From positions 186,001-250,000 of the forward strand of contig JADKAO010000003.1 of assembly GCA_016715285.1 (NCBI GenBank): a stretch of DNA of 64,000 nucleotides, in the 5' to 3' direction. A program made the position numbers and the translations under genes. This DNA comes from Actinomycetales bacterium. GTDB lineage: Bacteria; Actinomycetota; Actinomycetes; Actinomycetales; Dermatophilaceae. How positions within the stretch are numbered: the first letter of the stretch is position 1; each line of letters begins with the position of its first letter. Below are positions 24,213-32,838 of this stretch, in pieces. The notes under the pieces are model-generated. The model was not told where the DNA came from. It saw only the letters and a list, made by a program, of their open reading frames with translations, and did no database searches.

Positions 24213-26351
24213 ATGCCTGACGCGCCCCAGCCCAGCCTCGACCAGCTGCATGCCGTCGCGCACGCCCATGGGGTTGGGACGGACTTCTGGGGGTTCTACG
24301 GCGAGTTGACCCAGGTGTCGGCGCAGACCCTAACGGCGGTGCTCAGCGCGCTCGGTGTCGACGTCTCGACTGCCGAGGCCTGCGAGCAAGCGGTCATCGA
24401 CCGGAGTAACCATGCGTGGCGCCAGTTCCTGCCGCCGACGATCGTCATGCGCGAAGGTCAGCCCACGAGCTTCCTGGTGCATGTGCCCGACGGCGACCCG
24501 GTCGAGGTCTGGGTGATCGACGAGACGGGTCACGAGTGGCCGGTCTATCAGGGCGAGCACTGGGTCGAGCCGCGTGACATCGGCGGCGTCCGCACGGGTG
24601 AGGCGTTGTTCTGGCTCCCCGAGCTTCCGCTGGGGTGGCACACGGTGCGCGCGCGCTCCGGCGACCTCGACGGAGAGGCGACCCTTGTCGTCGTCCCCGA
24701 CCGGGTGACCACTGCGGACTCCTTGCCGTCGCGGACCCCCCGCGGTCGCACGTGGGGTCTCATGGCCCAGCTGTATTCGGTGCGATCGCGTCGGTCCTGG
24801 GGCATCGGGGACATTGAGGACTTGGCCGACCTATCGGCGATCGCCGGGGACGCCGGCGCCGACTGGGTGCTCGTCAATCCGCTGCATGCCGCGGAACCCG
24901 TTCCGCCTCTTGAAGATTCGCCTTACCTGCCGGCGACGCGCCGCTTCTTCAACCCGATCTATATCCGGGTCGAGTCCATCCCCGAAGCCTCCTACCTCGG
25001 CACCGCGGCGCGGGCCCGGGTCGAGCAGCTCGCGGAGTTGGCGAGCGCCGCCAACGGCGACGCGACCGCGATCCGCCGCGACCCGGCATACACCGCGAAG
25101 TTGGAAGCCCTCGAGCTCGTGTATGCCGTCCCGCGCAGTCCCGGCCGCGCGCGCCGGTTCGCGCGCTTCAAGGACGCGGAGGGCGTGGGCCTGGAGCATT
25201 TTGCGCTGTGGTGCGCGCTGCGGGAGACCCACCCCGGCGACCACCCCGCGTGGATGAGCTTCGACCCCGACGGTCCGCGGGCGGGGGAGTTGGCCGTCGA
25301 GTTGGCGGACCGGGTCGACTTCTATTGCTGGCTGCAATGGATCCTCGACGAGCAACTTGAGACCGCGCAGGCGACCGCGCTTCGCTCGGGGATGACTGTC
25401 GGGATTGTGCATGATCTCGCTGTCGGCGTGCACCCGTGCGGCGCTGACGCGTGGGCGCTGCGCGATGTCTTGGTGCAGGGGGCGACGGTGGGGGCGCCAC
25501 CCGATATGTATAACCAGCAGGGGCAGAACTGGTCGCAGCCGCCGTGGCATCCCGGACGGCTTGCGGACTTGGGGTATGCCCCCTTCCGCGACATGTTGCG
25601 GACGATCCTGCGGCACGCGGGCGGGATCCGGGTGGATCACGTGTTGGGCTTGTTCCGGTTGTGGTGGGTGCCGGCGGGGCTGTCAGCCGATCAGGGGACG
25701 TACGTGTATTACGACCACGATGCGCTGGTCGGGATCCTGTGCTTGGAGGCTGAGCGGGCTGGGGCGGTTGTCATCGGCGAGGACCTGGGGACCTTTGAGC
25801 CGTGGGTGCGTGACTTCTTGTCGGCGCGCGGGCTGCTTGGGACCTCGATCTTGTGGTTCGAATACGAAGACGGGGCGCCGAAGCCGCCGGAGAACTATCG
25901 GCAGGCGTGTCTCGCGTCGGTCAATACGCACGACCTGCCGCCGACTGCGGGCTATCTCGAGGGCGTCCACGTCGACCTCCGCGCCGAGCTTGGACTGCTG
26001 TCGCGGCCCGTTGAGGTCGAGCGCGAGGCCGACCGGGTCGAGCAGGAGCGCATTCTGTCGATGTGCCGCGAGCGCGGGCTGCTCGCCCCGGAGGGTGAGG
26101 CGACCGAGCAGGCCAAGGTCGAGTCCCTCTATCGGTTGTTGGCCGCGGCTCCCTCACTCATGCAAGGGGTTGCGCTGGTCGATGCCGTCGGGGAGACCCG
26201 CGTGCAAAACCAGCCCGGCACCGACGAGGAGTACCCCAACTGGCGTATTCCGTTGGCGGACAACGACGGTCACGTGGTGCTCATCGAAGATCTGGCCGAA
26301 CATCCGCGGGTCAAGAGCCTCTTCAAAGCCGTCCACGAATCCCTGGGCTAG
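24213..26351 (+). CDS. malQ: 4-alpha-glucanotransferase (GH77, amylomaltase)
   Basis: 712 aa, the usual actinobacterial length with an N-terminal extra domain of about 150 residues. It transfers alpha-1,4-glucan segments between maltodextrins. GH77 landmarks: GLMAQLYSVRSRRSWGIGDIEDL, DWVLVNPLHA, VDFYCWLQWILDEQ, GIVHDLAVGVHPCGADAW, GGIRVDHVLGLFRLWWVP (nucleophile Asp), VIGEDLGTFEPWV (acid/base Glu) and SVNTHDLPPTAGYL. AAGGTAGGA precedes the ATG. It stands alone, with no other glycogen or maltose genes nearby. Confidence 0.95.
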   Translation: MPDAPQPSLDQLHAVAHAHGVGTDFWGFYGELTQVSAQTLTAVLSALGVDVSTAEACEQAVIDRSNHAWRQFLPPTIVMREGQPTSFLVHVPDGDPVEVWVIDETGHEWPVYQGEHWVEPRDIGGVRTGEALFWLPELPLGWHTVRARSGDLDGEATLVVVPDRVTTADSLPSRTPRGRTWGLMAQLYSVRSRRSWGIGDIEDLADLSAIAGDAGADWVLVNPLHAAEPVPPLEDSPYLPATRRFFNPIYIRVESIPEASYLGTAARARVEQLAELASAANGDATAIRRDPAYTAKLEALELVYAVPRSPGRARRFARFKDAEGVGLEHFALWCALRETHPGDHPAWMSFDPDGPRAGELAVELADRVDFYCWLQWILDEQLETAQATALRSGMTVGIVHDLAVGVHPCGADAWALRDVLVQGATVGAPPDMYNQQGQNWSQPPWHPGRLADLGYAPFRDMLRTILRHAGGIRVDHVLGLFRLWWVPAGLSADQGTYVYYDHDALVGILCLEAERAGAVVIGEDLGTFEPWVRDFLSARGLLGTSILWFEYEDGAPKPPENYRQACLASVNTHDLPPTAGYLEGVHVDLRAELGLLSRPVEVEREADRVEQERILSMCRERGLLAPEGEATEQAKVESLYRLLAAAPSLMQGVALVDAVGETRVQNQPGTDEEYPNWRIPLADNDGHVVLIEDLAEHPRVKSLFKAVHESLG

Positions 26352-26382
26352 CCCGCCCAAGCCTTCGTAGCAGCGTGCGAAT

Positions 26383-26652
26383 CTAGCGTCCGCGGTAAAC
26401 CTCACGCAGGTGATCGATCCTCAGGACCACTACTTCGTGTTCATCTTCGTTGACCCGGTACAGGATTCGATAGGTCCCACGTCGAGCCGACTGGACGCCC
26501 GCCAACTCCCTTTTCAAGGGCTTGCCGACTCTGCGCGGATTCTCGATCAAAGGGCCCGTTATGAATTCGATTGCGGCGGCGGCGACGTGCTCAGGTAGCC
26601 GGTGTTGGAGCGCCCGGACCGCTGGCGGAGTGAGGTTGAGCTCGTAGGTCAT
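26383..26652 (-). CDS. RelE/ParE-type toxin of a type II toxin-antitoxin pair
   Basis: 89 aa. RelE fold pattern: YELNLTPPAVRALQHRLPEHVAAAAIEFI (two helices), then PLKRELAGVQSARRGTYRILYRVNEDEHEVVVLRIDHLREVYR, with the basic residues on the last strands that RelE uses for mRNA cleavage on the ribosome. ATG 26652 overlaps the antitoxin stop (ATGA). In this family the toxin is neutralised by its upstream partner. Confidence 0.93.
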   Translation of the reverse strand: MTYELNLTPPAVRALQHRLPEHVAAAAIEFITGPLIENPRRVGKPLKRELAGVQSARRGTYRILYRVNEDEHEVVVLRIDHLREVYRGR

Positions 26653-26915
26653 CCTCGAAGCTGCCGGACCGCCTCGACCCCGCGGACGACATCACCGCGT
26701 GCGTAGGCCGCGTCTGCCTCCCGAATGTCTGCCATGGCCTCGGGGTCAGACAAGACGTCCAGTGTTTCTTCGAGGGCGGCCAAGTCCTCTGGGCTGATCA
26801 GCACCGCCACCGCCCGGCCATTGCGGGTCACTGTCACTCGTTCGTGGTGGTGCTCAACCCGATCCACCACGTCGCTGAAGTGGTTGCGGACATCACGCAG
26901 GGGCTGGACGCTCAT
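26649..26915 (-). CDS. Phd/YefM-family antitoxin
   Basis: 88 aa from ATG 26915. The N-terminal DNA-binding Phd/YefM fold (MSVQPLRDVRNHFSDVVDRVEHHHERVTVTRNGRAVAVLISPEDLAALEETL) is clear, with an acidic C-terminal tail for toxin binding. A GTG at 26933 could add six residues, but the promoter and palindrome sit right at 26915-26950, and a leaderless start at 26915 fits them. It precedes and overlaps the toxin gene, the normal order for autoregulated pairs. Confidence 0.92.
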   Translation of the reverse strand: MSVQPLRDVRNHFSDVVDRVEHHHERVTVTRNGRAVAVLISPEDLAALEETLDVLSDPEAMADIREADAAYARGDVVRGVEAVRQLRG

Positions 26916-26950
26916 GGCCACAATTGTGGCCACTATTGCGGAGAAGTCAA
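26915..26950 (-). promoter_or_regulatory. Promoter and 18-bp operator of the toxin-antitoxin operon
   Basis: Reading the minus strand: -35 TTGACT (26945-26950), 16-nt spacer, -10 CACAAT (26923-26928), then 7 nt to the antitoxin ATG, so a leaderless transcript is expected. The perfect 18-bp palindrome TGGCCACAATTGTGGCCA (26915-26932) covers the -10 box and the start, the expected place for autorepression by the antitoxin-toxin complex. Confidence 0.75.
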
Positions 26951-26960
26951 CCGCGCAGTC

Positions 26961-27245
26961 TTATGCGGGGGCGGGTTCGCCGCCGATCACGGCATTCCAC
27001 AGCCGGATGGTGTGATCAGCGCCGACCCCTGCCGCGGTGTAGGGGTCTTCGGCAATGACCCGCCGGACGTCGTCTTCGGATTCGCAGCGCAGCAGCACCA
27101 TGGCGCCGCCCCCATCGCCGATCGGACCGGCATACACGACGGTGCCGGACGCGTGGAGTCTGGTCATGTAGGCGAGGTGCTCGGGACGCATCCGCGCTCG
27201 GGCGTCCATGTCGGCGTAGCGGTATTCGAGGACCCAGAGGCTCAT
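26961..27245 (-). CDS. YciI-family protein
   Basis: 94 aa from ATG 27245 (an in-frame ATG at 27263 is possible). YciI fold: WVLEYRYADMDARARMRPEHLAYMTRLHASGTVVYAGPIGDGGGAMVLLRCESEDDVRRVIAEDPYTAAGV. The conserved H (PEHLAYM) and D (AEDPY) of the putative active site are present. Family members are ferredoxin-like small proteins of unclear enzymatic role. It stands alone between the toxin-antitoxin pair and a hydrolase. Confidence 0.88.
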   Translation of the reverse strand: MSLWVLEYRYADMDARARMRPEHLAYMTRLHASGTVVYAGPIGDGGGAMVLLRCESEDDVRRVIAEDPYTAAGVGADHTIRLWNAVIGGEPAPA

Positions 27246-27295
27246 GGGCACAGCCTGGCACATGCGCCCCGTGAGGGCACCGGGTGTGGACTGGG

Positions 27296-28171
27296 CTAGT
27301 CGGGCGCGCCGAGTCGGTTGACCAGGTCGGCGACGACCCGCAACGGCTTCGGGTGCAAGAAGTAGGAGAAGTGGTCGGAGTCGACCTCGCGGTAGTCGAC
27401 GCTGTCGCGCCGCTCCAAAGCTTCAATCACTCCGCGTATGCCGGGCAGCTCGCACAGCTCGTCCTGCCGCCCGGCCACGACGCCGACACGCAGACCCGAG
27501 TCGAGCACGGTCTGCAGGTCAGCCGCGCCCTCCTGGGAGATGGCCGCGATGTCATCGCGTAATTCGAAGGGGTGGGCCAACATCTCCTGGGCCAGCCGGA
27601 CACTCGCGCCGACGAGCGCAATCCGGTCGAACCAACTCGCGCGGCTGATGCTGTGCGCACTTTCGGCTAGTCCTCGCGCGGCCAGCTCCCGAGGGTTGAC
27701 CTCACGCTCGAACCATGTCGGGGCGACGAGCGCCACTCCGGTCACAAGGTCGGCGTGTTCCGTGGCGGCGAGTCGTGCCGGAGCAGTGCCACGGGAGTAC
27801 CCCGCGACGACCGTCGTTCCGGCATACATCGTGTTGTCGTTGATGTGACGGATGACCTCGCCGAGGACCGCGGTGCGGAACGGGAGGATGTCGCTGACGG
27901 CGACCCGCTTGCGGGGGTATTCGATGGTCGCGGCCATGACGTTGGCGGCCTTGACCAGGCCCTCGCATGCGGTGCGCGCGGCGCCGAGGCCTTCGCCCCA
28001 GCCGGACGAATAGGGGACGACGAGGTCGGGCTCACCTTGGATCGCGATCTGGCGAATGCTGGGGATGAACAACGTGACACCGACGCGCCCATGCGCGCCC
28101 TCGAAGCTGAGGTCGTCGTACCGGGTCGCCTCGATGTCACCCGTCGACACCTCGTTTACCGGCCTGGCCAT
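27296..28171 (-). CDS. Alpha/beta hydrolase-like protein
   Basis: About 291 aa. The nucleophile elbow GYSRGT (about residue 127) and a late catalytic His in VDSDHFSYFLHP support an alpha/beta hydrolase fold. Asp is probably in VVAGRQDELCELPG. No signal peptide. Start uncertain: ATG 28171 (MARPVNEV) or ATG 28192; neither has a well-spaced ribosome site. No close named family recognised. Confidence 0.68.
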   Translation of the reverse strand: MARPVNEVSTGDIEATRYDDLSFEGAHGRVGVTLFIPSIRQIAIQGEPDLVVPYSSGWGEGLGAARTACEGLVKAANVMAATIEYPRKRVAVSDILPFRTAVLGEVIRHINDNTMYAGTTVVAGYSRGTAPARLAATEHADLVTGVALVAPTWFEREVNPRELAARGLAESAHSISRASWFDRIALVGASVRLAQEMLAHPFELRDDIAAISQEGAADLQTVLDSGLRVGVVAGRQDELCELPGIRGVIEALERRDSVDYREVDSDHFSYFLHPKPLRVVADLVNRLGAPD

Positions 28172-28354
28172 TGCTCCATCGTGCCCCGTCATTACTCGTC
28201 GGTAAGTAGAGACCCCCGTGATCCAAGTCACGGTTGGGTTCCATTGTGCCCCCGGCCACCTTCCCCTTGCGCCCGGGGTACCCACCGTACGCCCAGAGTT
28301 CGCCAGATCGTGACGTGAGTGCTCGCCGGGGCATCGACGGCATCGCTTGGTCCG

Positions 28355-28990
28355 CTACCGAGCGTCGCTCGGGACGAGGAATCCGGTGCGGGTGTAGCAG
28401 TCGGCCGCGGGATCACCTAGCCGGTCGGCACGGAGTCGGTCCATCGCGTTGAGGATCGCTGCCGGACTCGCACTGTCAGCCAACGCTCGTCCGTTGGCTC
28501 GCAGGCAATCGAGGATGGCGGGTCGGTACTTGTCCATGAGGGCCACCTTGGCGGCAATAGCCTGGGGACCGTTGCGGTAGTAGTGCTCGATGAAGGTCGA
28601 GTGCTGGCGTTGGCATGCGTTGGAGATCTCTTGGGTTTCCGCACCTGAGCGGCCCTGCGAGGTTGTGGCGAATCCATACGTCAGGTCTGGGAAGCCCTGG
28701 TAGTTCGTCACGGTGGGCCCGTCAATCGCAATCCCCGCCGCGCGGGCACACTCCACGGTGCGACTGACCGCCGCCTGCACTGCGCCGAAGTCGACCGTGC
28801 CAGACCGCAGGACTTGGATTTGCAGCTCACTCGCCCCGCCCGTTTGGGCAATGGAGAGCTCCCGCTCGATCGAGTCTGCGCGGGCATCCAGCCCTGGCCC
28901 GTCGTCCGTTGTGGACGCGCCGGAGCAGGCGCTCAGCATCGCCGCGGCCACACAGACCGCCGCGAGTGCACGGAAGCCTCCTGACGTCAT
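28355..28990 (-). CDS. Putative lipoprotein of unknown function
   Basis: 211 aa. ATG 28990 gives a signal peptide (RALAAVCVAAAMLSAC) with lipobox LSAC. The mature part has several cysteines (TVECARAAG, ISNACQRQH, ILDCLRANG, AADCYTRTG) that could form disulfides outside the cell. It has no recognised domain. The upstream frame to 29008 uses a TTG and would weaken the signal peptide. Confidence 0.7.
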   Translation of the reverse strand: MTSGGFRALAAVCVAAAMLSACSGASTTDDGPGLDARADSIERELSIAQTGGASELQIQVLRSGTVDFGAVQAAVSRTVECARAAGIAIDGPTVTNYQGFPDLTYGFATTSQGRSGAETQEISNACQRQHSTFIEHYYRNGPQAIAAKVALMDKYRPAILDCLRANGRALADSASPAAILNAMDRLRADRLGDPAADCYTRTGFLVPSDAR

Positions 28991-29039
28991 GTGTCCATGG
29001 TGACCCAAAGGCCATCCAAACGGGGATCAGCGCAGACGG

Positions 29040-30788
29040 TTACCTGAGACAGATCGCGGGCAGCTCGAACCACCGCAGTTCGTCATAGTCGGCCGACACC
29101 TGCGCGTCCGCCCCGCAGTCCGCGTCGAACCCCGCCACGCCGCGGGTCAAGATTTCGGCCCCTTCACTCAGGTATGCCGTGAGCGCACTCTCGTCCGCGC
29201 GCGCGGTGTGCGGGGGATAGGTGAAGGTGCCGTCCGCGGCATACGAGATGTCGCGCAAGCGCAGCGGCGGCTCGACCGGGCCGCGCGAGTGGCGCCAGCG
29301 GCCGGACGCATTGTCGAAGCGATAGTCCGGCAGCAGCCGCCACCCGTCCCGTGCCACGAGCCGCACCGCCTCGATGATGTAGTCGAGGACCTCATCGCTC
29401 ACGAAGTAGTTGAAGTTGACGCGGATCCACCCCGGTTTGATGCCTTCGCAGCCGTGGCTGATCTCGCGCTCGAACTCGTGCGACCGCTCCAAGTCGATGC
29501 CCAGCAGCGCGTGGCCGTAAGGGCCGGCGCAGGAGCAGCCGCCGCGGGCTTGGATGCCGAAGAGATCGTTGAGCAGCGCGACGACGTAGTTGTGGTGGAG
29601 GTATCGACCCGACGGCCCAGTGATGACGAACGACACGATCGACAGCCGCTCGGCGTCCAGGTTGCCGAGGATCTGGATGGTGGGTTCGCGGCGCCAGGCA
29701 TCGACGACTCGTGCGAGGAGCCGGGCTTCCTGGGCGCGGATGACGTCGACCCCGACGGCGGCTTTGAGCTGGAAGACCAGGCCCGCTCGGATCGACTCGA
29801 TGATCGCCGGGGTGCCGCCTTCTTCGCGCTGGGTGGGGTCGTCGAGGAAGCGGTGCGCGGCCGGGTTGACATAGGCGACCGTCCCGCCACCAGGCACGAC
29901 CGGGACGCGGTTGGTGAGCAGGTCGCGCCGCACCACGAGGACCCCTGGGGTCGACGGCCCGCCGATGAACTTGTGCGGCGACAAGAACACCGCGTCCTTG
30001 TATGCCGTGTCGCCAGTCCGAGCGCCGGTGTCAGTTCCCGTGGGGTGTGGTTCGGTGTCGTCGGATTCGGTGGCGTCGGCGCCTGGGTGCATGTCGATGT
30101 CGACATAGGGGCCAGCAGCGGCGAAATCCCAGAAGCTTAAGGCCCCGTGAGCGTGCAGCAACCGAGCGATCGCGGCAGTGTCGGTGACGATGCCGGTGAC
30201 ATTGCTCGCGGCCGAGAACGAGCCGATCTTTAGCGGCCTATCGGCATACTCCTCGAGTGCAGTTCCCAACTGCTGCAAGTCAATATGGCCGTCAAGGTCT
30301 TGTGGGATCACGACGACGTCGGCGATCGTTTCGCGCCAGGACACTTCGTTGGAGTGGTGTTCATAGGGGCCGATGAAGACGACCGGCCGCTCGCTCTTGG
30401 GCACATGGGCAGCCAGGTCGTAACGGTCCTGCAGCTGCGACGGGATCCGCAGGCCGAGGATGCCGATGAGCTTGTCGATCGCGCCCGTGCACCCCGACCC
30501 AGCGAAGATGACGACGTCCTCGTCGGTGCCGCCGCACGCCGCGTGGATGATCGCGCGGGCGTCTTCGCGCAGGCGAGTGGTCTGCAGGCCGGTGCCGGAC
30601 GACTCGGTATGCGTGTTGGCATACCGGGGGAGCACCTCGTCGCGGATGAAGTCCTCAATGAACGACAGCCCGCGCCCCGACGCGGTGTAGTCGGCATACG
30701 TGACGCGCCGCGGGCCGTAAGGGCCCGGCAAGACCTGGTCGTCACCGATGACACTGTCGCGGATCCGTCGCAGCAAGGGCGTCGTCAT
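29040..30788 (-). CDS. Class V PLP-dependent aminotransferase (cysteine desulfurase-like)
   Basis: 582 aa, longer than typical SufS (about 410). PLP-lysine Lys273 in SPHKFIGG and Cys418/Cys420 in RGGCSCAGPYG are visible. Residues about 235-262 form a low-complexity acidic/Thr-Gly insertion before the PLP lysine. The extra C-terminal part (after about 470) has no recognised domain. The likely reaction is PLP-dependent elimination or desulfuration of a cysteine-like substrate, but no Fe-S assembly genes are adjacent. A box TAACCT ends 6 nt before ATG, suggesting a leaderless mRNA. Confidence 0.85.
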   Translation of the reverse strand: MTTPLLRRIRDSVIGDDQVLPGPYGPRRVTYADYTASGRGLSFIEDFIRDEVLPRYANTHTESSGTGLQTTRLREDARAIIHAACGGTDEDVVIFAGSGCTGAIDKLIGILGLRIPSQLQDRYDLAAHVPKSERPVVFIGPYEHHSNEVSWRETIADVVVIPQDLDGHIDLQQLGTALEEYADRPLKIGSFSAASNVTGIVTDTAAIARLLHAHGALSFWDFAAAGPYVDIDMHPGADATESDDTEPHPTGTDTGARTGDTAYKDAVFLSPHKFIGGPSTPGVLVVRRDLLTNRVPVVPGGGTVAYVNPAAHRFLDDPTQREEGGTPAIIESIRAGLVFQLKAAVGVDVIRAQEARLLARVVDAWRREPTIQILGNLDAERLSIVSFVITGPSGRYLHHNYVVALLNDLFGIQARGGCSCAGPYGHALLGIDLERSHEFEREISHGCEGIKPGWIRVNFNYFVSDEVLDYIIEAVRLVARDGWRLLPDYRFDNASGRWRHSRGPVEPPLRLRDISYAADGTFTYPPHTARADESALTAYLSEGAEILTRGVAGFDADCGADAQVSADYDELRWFELPAICLR

Positions 30789-30942
30789 GCACCAAGGTTA
30801 GGCGACGTTTGGTCGTTGCGTCAGGGGATAACAGCACCTTATGTATGCCGTCCCGGCACCTCGCCGTTTCTGCCCCGATCAGCCCCACGCCTACCCCGAC
30901 CAGCCCCCTCCTGCCCTTCTGACCCGAAATCCGCCAGTGGGA

Positions 30943-30989
30943 GGGCACAAGCGCAGGCTTCAGAGCGTCTGAAGCCTGCTTTTGTGCCC
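30943..30989. repeat. Large inverted repeat (hairpin) in gene-free interval
   Basis: 22-nt arms with only two mismatched positions around a GCG loop; the right arm contains TTTT. It lies downstream of the MFS gene's stop (minus strand reading), 137 bp away. It could be a distal terminator, a small-RNA terminator or a palindromic repeat element. Confidence 0.55.
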
Positions 30990-31021
30990 CCTTATTCGAC
31001 GGAGACGGGAAGGGGGAGGTG

Positions 31022-31096
31022 GGCAGGTCTGGGCGGCGAGGTCAGGGGAAGAGGCGGGGAGATTGCGGAGGCTGGCAGGTCCGGGGCGGCGAGGTC
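31022..31096. repeat. Two copies of a 22-23 nt direct repeat
   Basis: The copies at 31022-31043 and 31074-31096 begin GGCAGGTC and end GGCGGCGAGGTC, differing by one substitution and one extra G. They lie between the hairpin and the MFS stop codon. Confidence 0.5.
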
Positions 31097-31125
31097 GGAG
31101 CAAGCTGGACGAGGGGTGGTCGGTG

Positions 31126-32769
31126 TTAGTCGTCGTCGGTCTTTGGTTTCGGGATCGCGATGGTCGCGAGCAGACCGACCAAGAGGGCCATCGACGCAAA
31201 GCCTGACGTCGTCCGACTCGCATCGATCATCGATGACCGGGCAGCCGCGGCCGCCGGAGCGGTCGCCGGATCAGCCGCCAACCCTGGGATGGCCGCTCCC
31301 GCCGAGCCACGCACGATCTCGACGACGCGCTCGCGGGCGGCGACCGGCATACCGGCGTCTGCGAGGCGCGACTCCATGCCGCGGCCTAGAGAGGTGACCA
31401 GCAGCGTGCCCAACACCGCGACCCCGAGCGCAGAGCCGAGCTGCCGGATCGTGCTCTGCAAACCGGAGGCTTGACCGCCTTGGGCGCGGGGGACTTCGCT
31501 CATGATGATCGAGCTGAGTTGCGCGGTGGCCATGCCGACGCCGACGCCATAGACGAAGAGGCAGAGTGAGAGCAGCCACCACTGGATGCTCAGCGAGATC
31601 GTGAGCGCGAGTCCGGCGACAGCGGCAGCTTCGAGGCCGAGCCCGATCTGAACAACAGCGCGTTGCCCGAGCGAGCGACTCAACTGCGGGGTCACGCCCG
31701 ACGCGAGGAAGGCCCCGACGGCGAGGCTGACGAGAAGCCACCCGGCACCCAAAGCCGAGTAACCCAGCGTCCCCTGCAACAACAGGGGCAGCGAAAACAT
31801 CAGCCCAAACTCACCAAAGGCCACGATGGCCGCCGCGATATTGCCGTAGCGCACCGACCGCAGGCCAAACAGCCCGAGGTCAACGACTCCAGGCCGGCCA
31901 AGTCGGCGAGCGATCAGCTCACGCCGAATGAACGCAGCCAGCGCACCGGCTGCGACCACACCGACGACGGGCACGGGCGACATCGACCCGCCGGGCTGGT
32001 GCCACCAGCCGTAGGTCGCAGCCTCAATGAGGACGAAAACCAACCCAGCCATGGCGACACCGATGAACACAGCGCCGACCAGATCGAGGTGGCGCTCGGC
32101 GTAGGGGTCACGGGTCTCAGGGAGCGCCCACATGATGCCGGCCAGGACGAGCAGGCCAAACGGGACGTTGAGCCAGAACGCCCACCGCCAGCTCACATCG
32201 GTCGCGAGCCAGCCTCCGACGAGCGGCCCAACGGCAGCCATGCCACCGATCGTCGAGCCGTAGACCGCGAAGGCGATGGCCCGTTCGCGGCCCGTAAAGA
32301 GTGCATTCATGCTCGACAGGGTCGTCGGGAGGATGAAGGCGGCGCCGATGCCCTGGACGACCCGCGCGGCGATGAGGAGTTCGCCAGTCTGGGCCGATCC
32401 CGCGCCAATCGAGGCGAGCATGAAGATCGTCATGCCCAGCGCAAAGACTAGTCGCCGCCCGCGGATATCACCCAGCCGACCCACGGTCAGCAGCAGCGCC
32501 GCGAAGACCAGCGCATAGGAGGCGTTGAGCCATTCGGCTTGTGATGCAGTCAAACTCAGGTCGCGGATGACGACGGGGAGGGCGACGTTGACGATCGTCG
32601 CGTCCATGATGATGAGCGACACGCCCAGCGCAATCGTCGCCAGGGCGAGCCACCGTGATCTGCCAGGTTTGGTCGCCACCGCAGTCGCACCTGCCACGGC
32701 TCCGCCTGAAGGGGAAGAGAGGGCGCTGGGAGTAGGGACGCGTGCGGTCTCGTGCTCGAGGTCCGGCAT
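31126..32769 (-). CDS. MFS multidrug efflux transporter (DHA2/EmrB-QacA type)
   Basis: 547 aa, about 14 helices. Signature motifs: LDATIVNVALP-like IIMDATIVNVALPVVIRDL (motif D1), GRLGDIRGRRLVFALGM (motif A) and VQGIGAAFILPTTLSSMNALF (motif C region). It exports drugs or other hydrophobic compounds by proton antiport. It is divergent from a TetR gene, with a 24-bp operator in between, so it is very likely repressed by that TetR. TAACAT ends 6 nt before the ATG (leaderless). Confidence 0.94.
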   Translation of the reverse strand: MPDLEHETARVPTPSALSSPSGGAVAGATAVATKPGRSRWLALATIALGVSLIIMDATIVNVALPVVIRDLSLTASQAEWLNASYALVFAALLLTVGRLGDIRGRRLVFALGMTIFMLASIGAGSAQTGELLIAARVVQGIGAAFILPTTLSSMNALFTGRERAIAFAVYGSTIGGMAAVGPLVGGWLATDVSWRWAFWLNVPFGLLVLAGIMWALPETRDPYAERHLDLVGAVFIGVAMAGLVFVLIEAATYGWWHQPGGSMSPVPVVGVVAAGALAAFIRRELIARRLGRPGVVDLGLFGLRSVRYGNIAAAIVAFGEFGLMFSLPLLLQGTLGYSALGAGWLLVSLAVGAFLASGVTPQLSRSLGQRAVVQIGLGLEAAAVAGLALTISLSIQWWLLSLCLFVYGVGVGMATAQLSSIIMSEVPRAQGGQASGLQSTIRQLGSALGVAVLGTLLVTSLGRGMESRLADAGMPVAARERVVEIVRGSAGAAIPGLAADPATAPAAAAARSSMIDASRTTSGFASMALLVGLLATIAIPKPKTDDD

Positions 32770-32775
32770 ACTCCG

Positions 32776-32801
32776 ATGTTATCGACACTGGTGTCGGCAA
32801 C
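32776..32801. promoter_or_regulatory. TetR operator overlapping the MFS promoter
   Basis: 24-bp imperfect palindrome at 32778-32801: GTT-nn-CGACAC-nn-GTGTCG-nn-AAC (18 of 24 positions symmetric). Its left half overlaps the MFS -10 box TAACAT (32776-32781, minus strand), so binding should block MFS transcription. The TetR -10 box TACCAT (32826-32831) lies outside the palindrome. Confidence 0.75.
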
Positions 32802-32838
32802 ACAAGTGCGGGCCGTTGATCGCTATACCATTCGGGGT

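Larger units (their letters stand above)
30789..31125. other. Gene-free interval with a large hairpin and direct repeats
   Basis: 337 bp without a supported gene. It holds a hairpin (30943-30989) and two near-identical 22-23 nt direct repeats (31022-31043 and 31074-31096). The segment 30840-30930 is C-rich and otherwise featureless. Confidence 0.6.
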
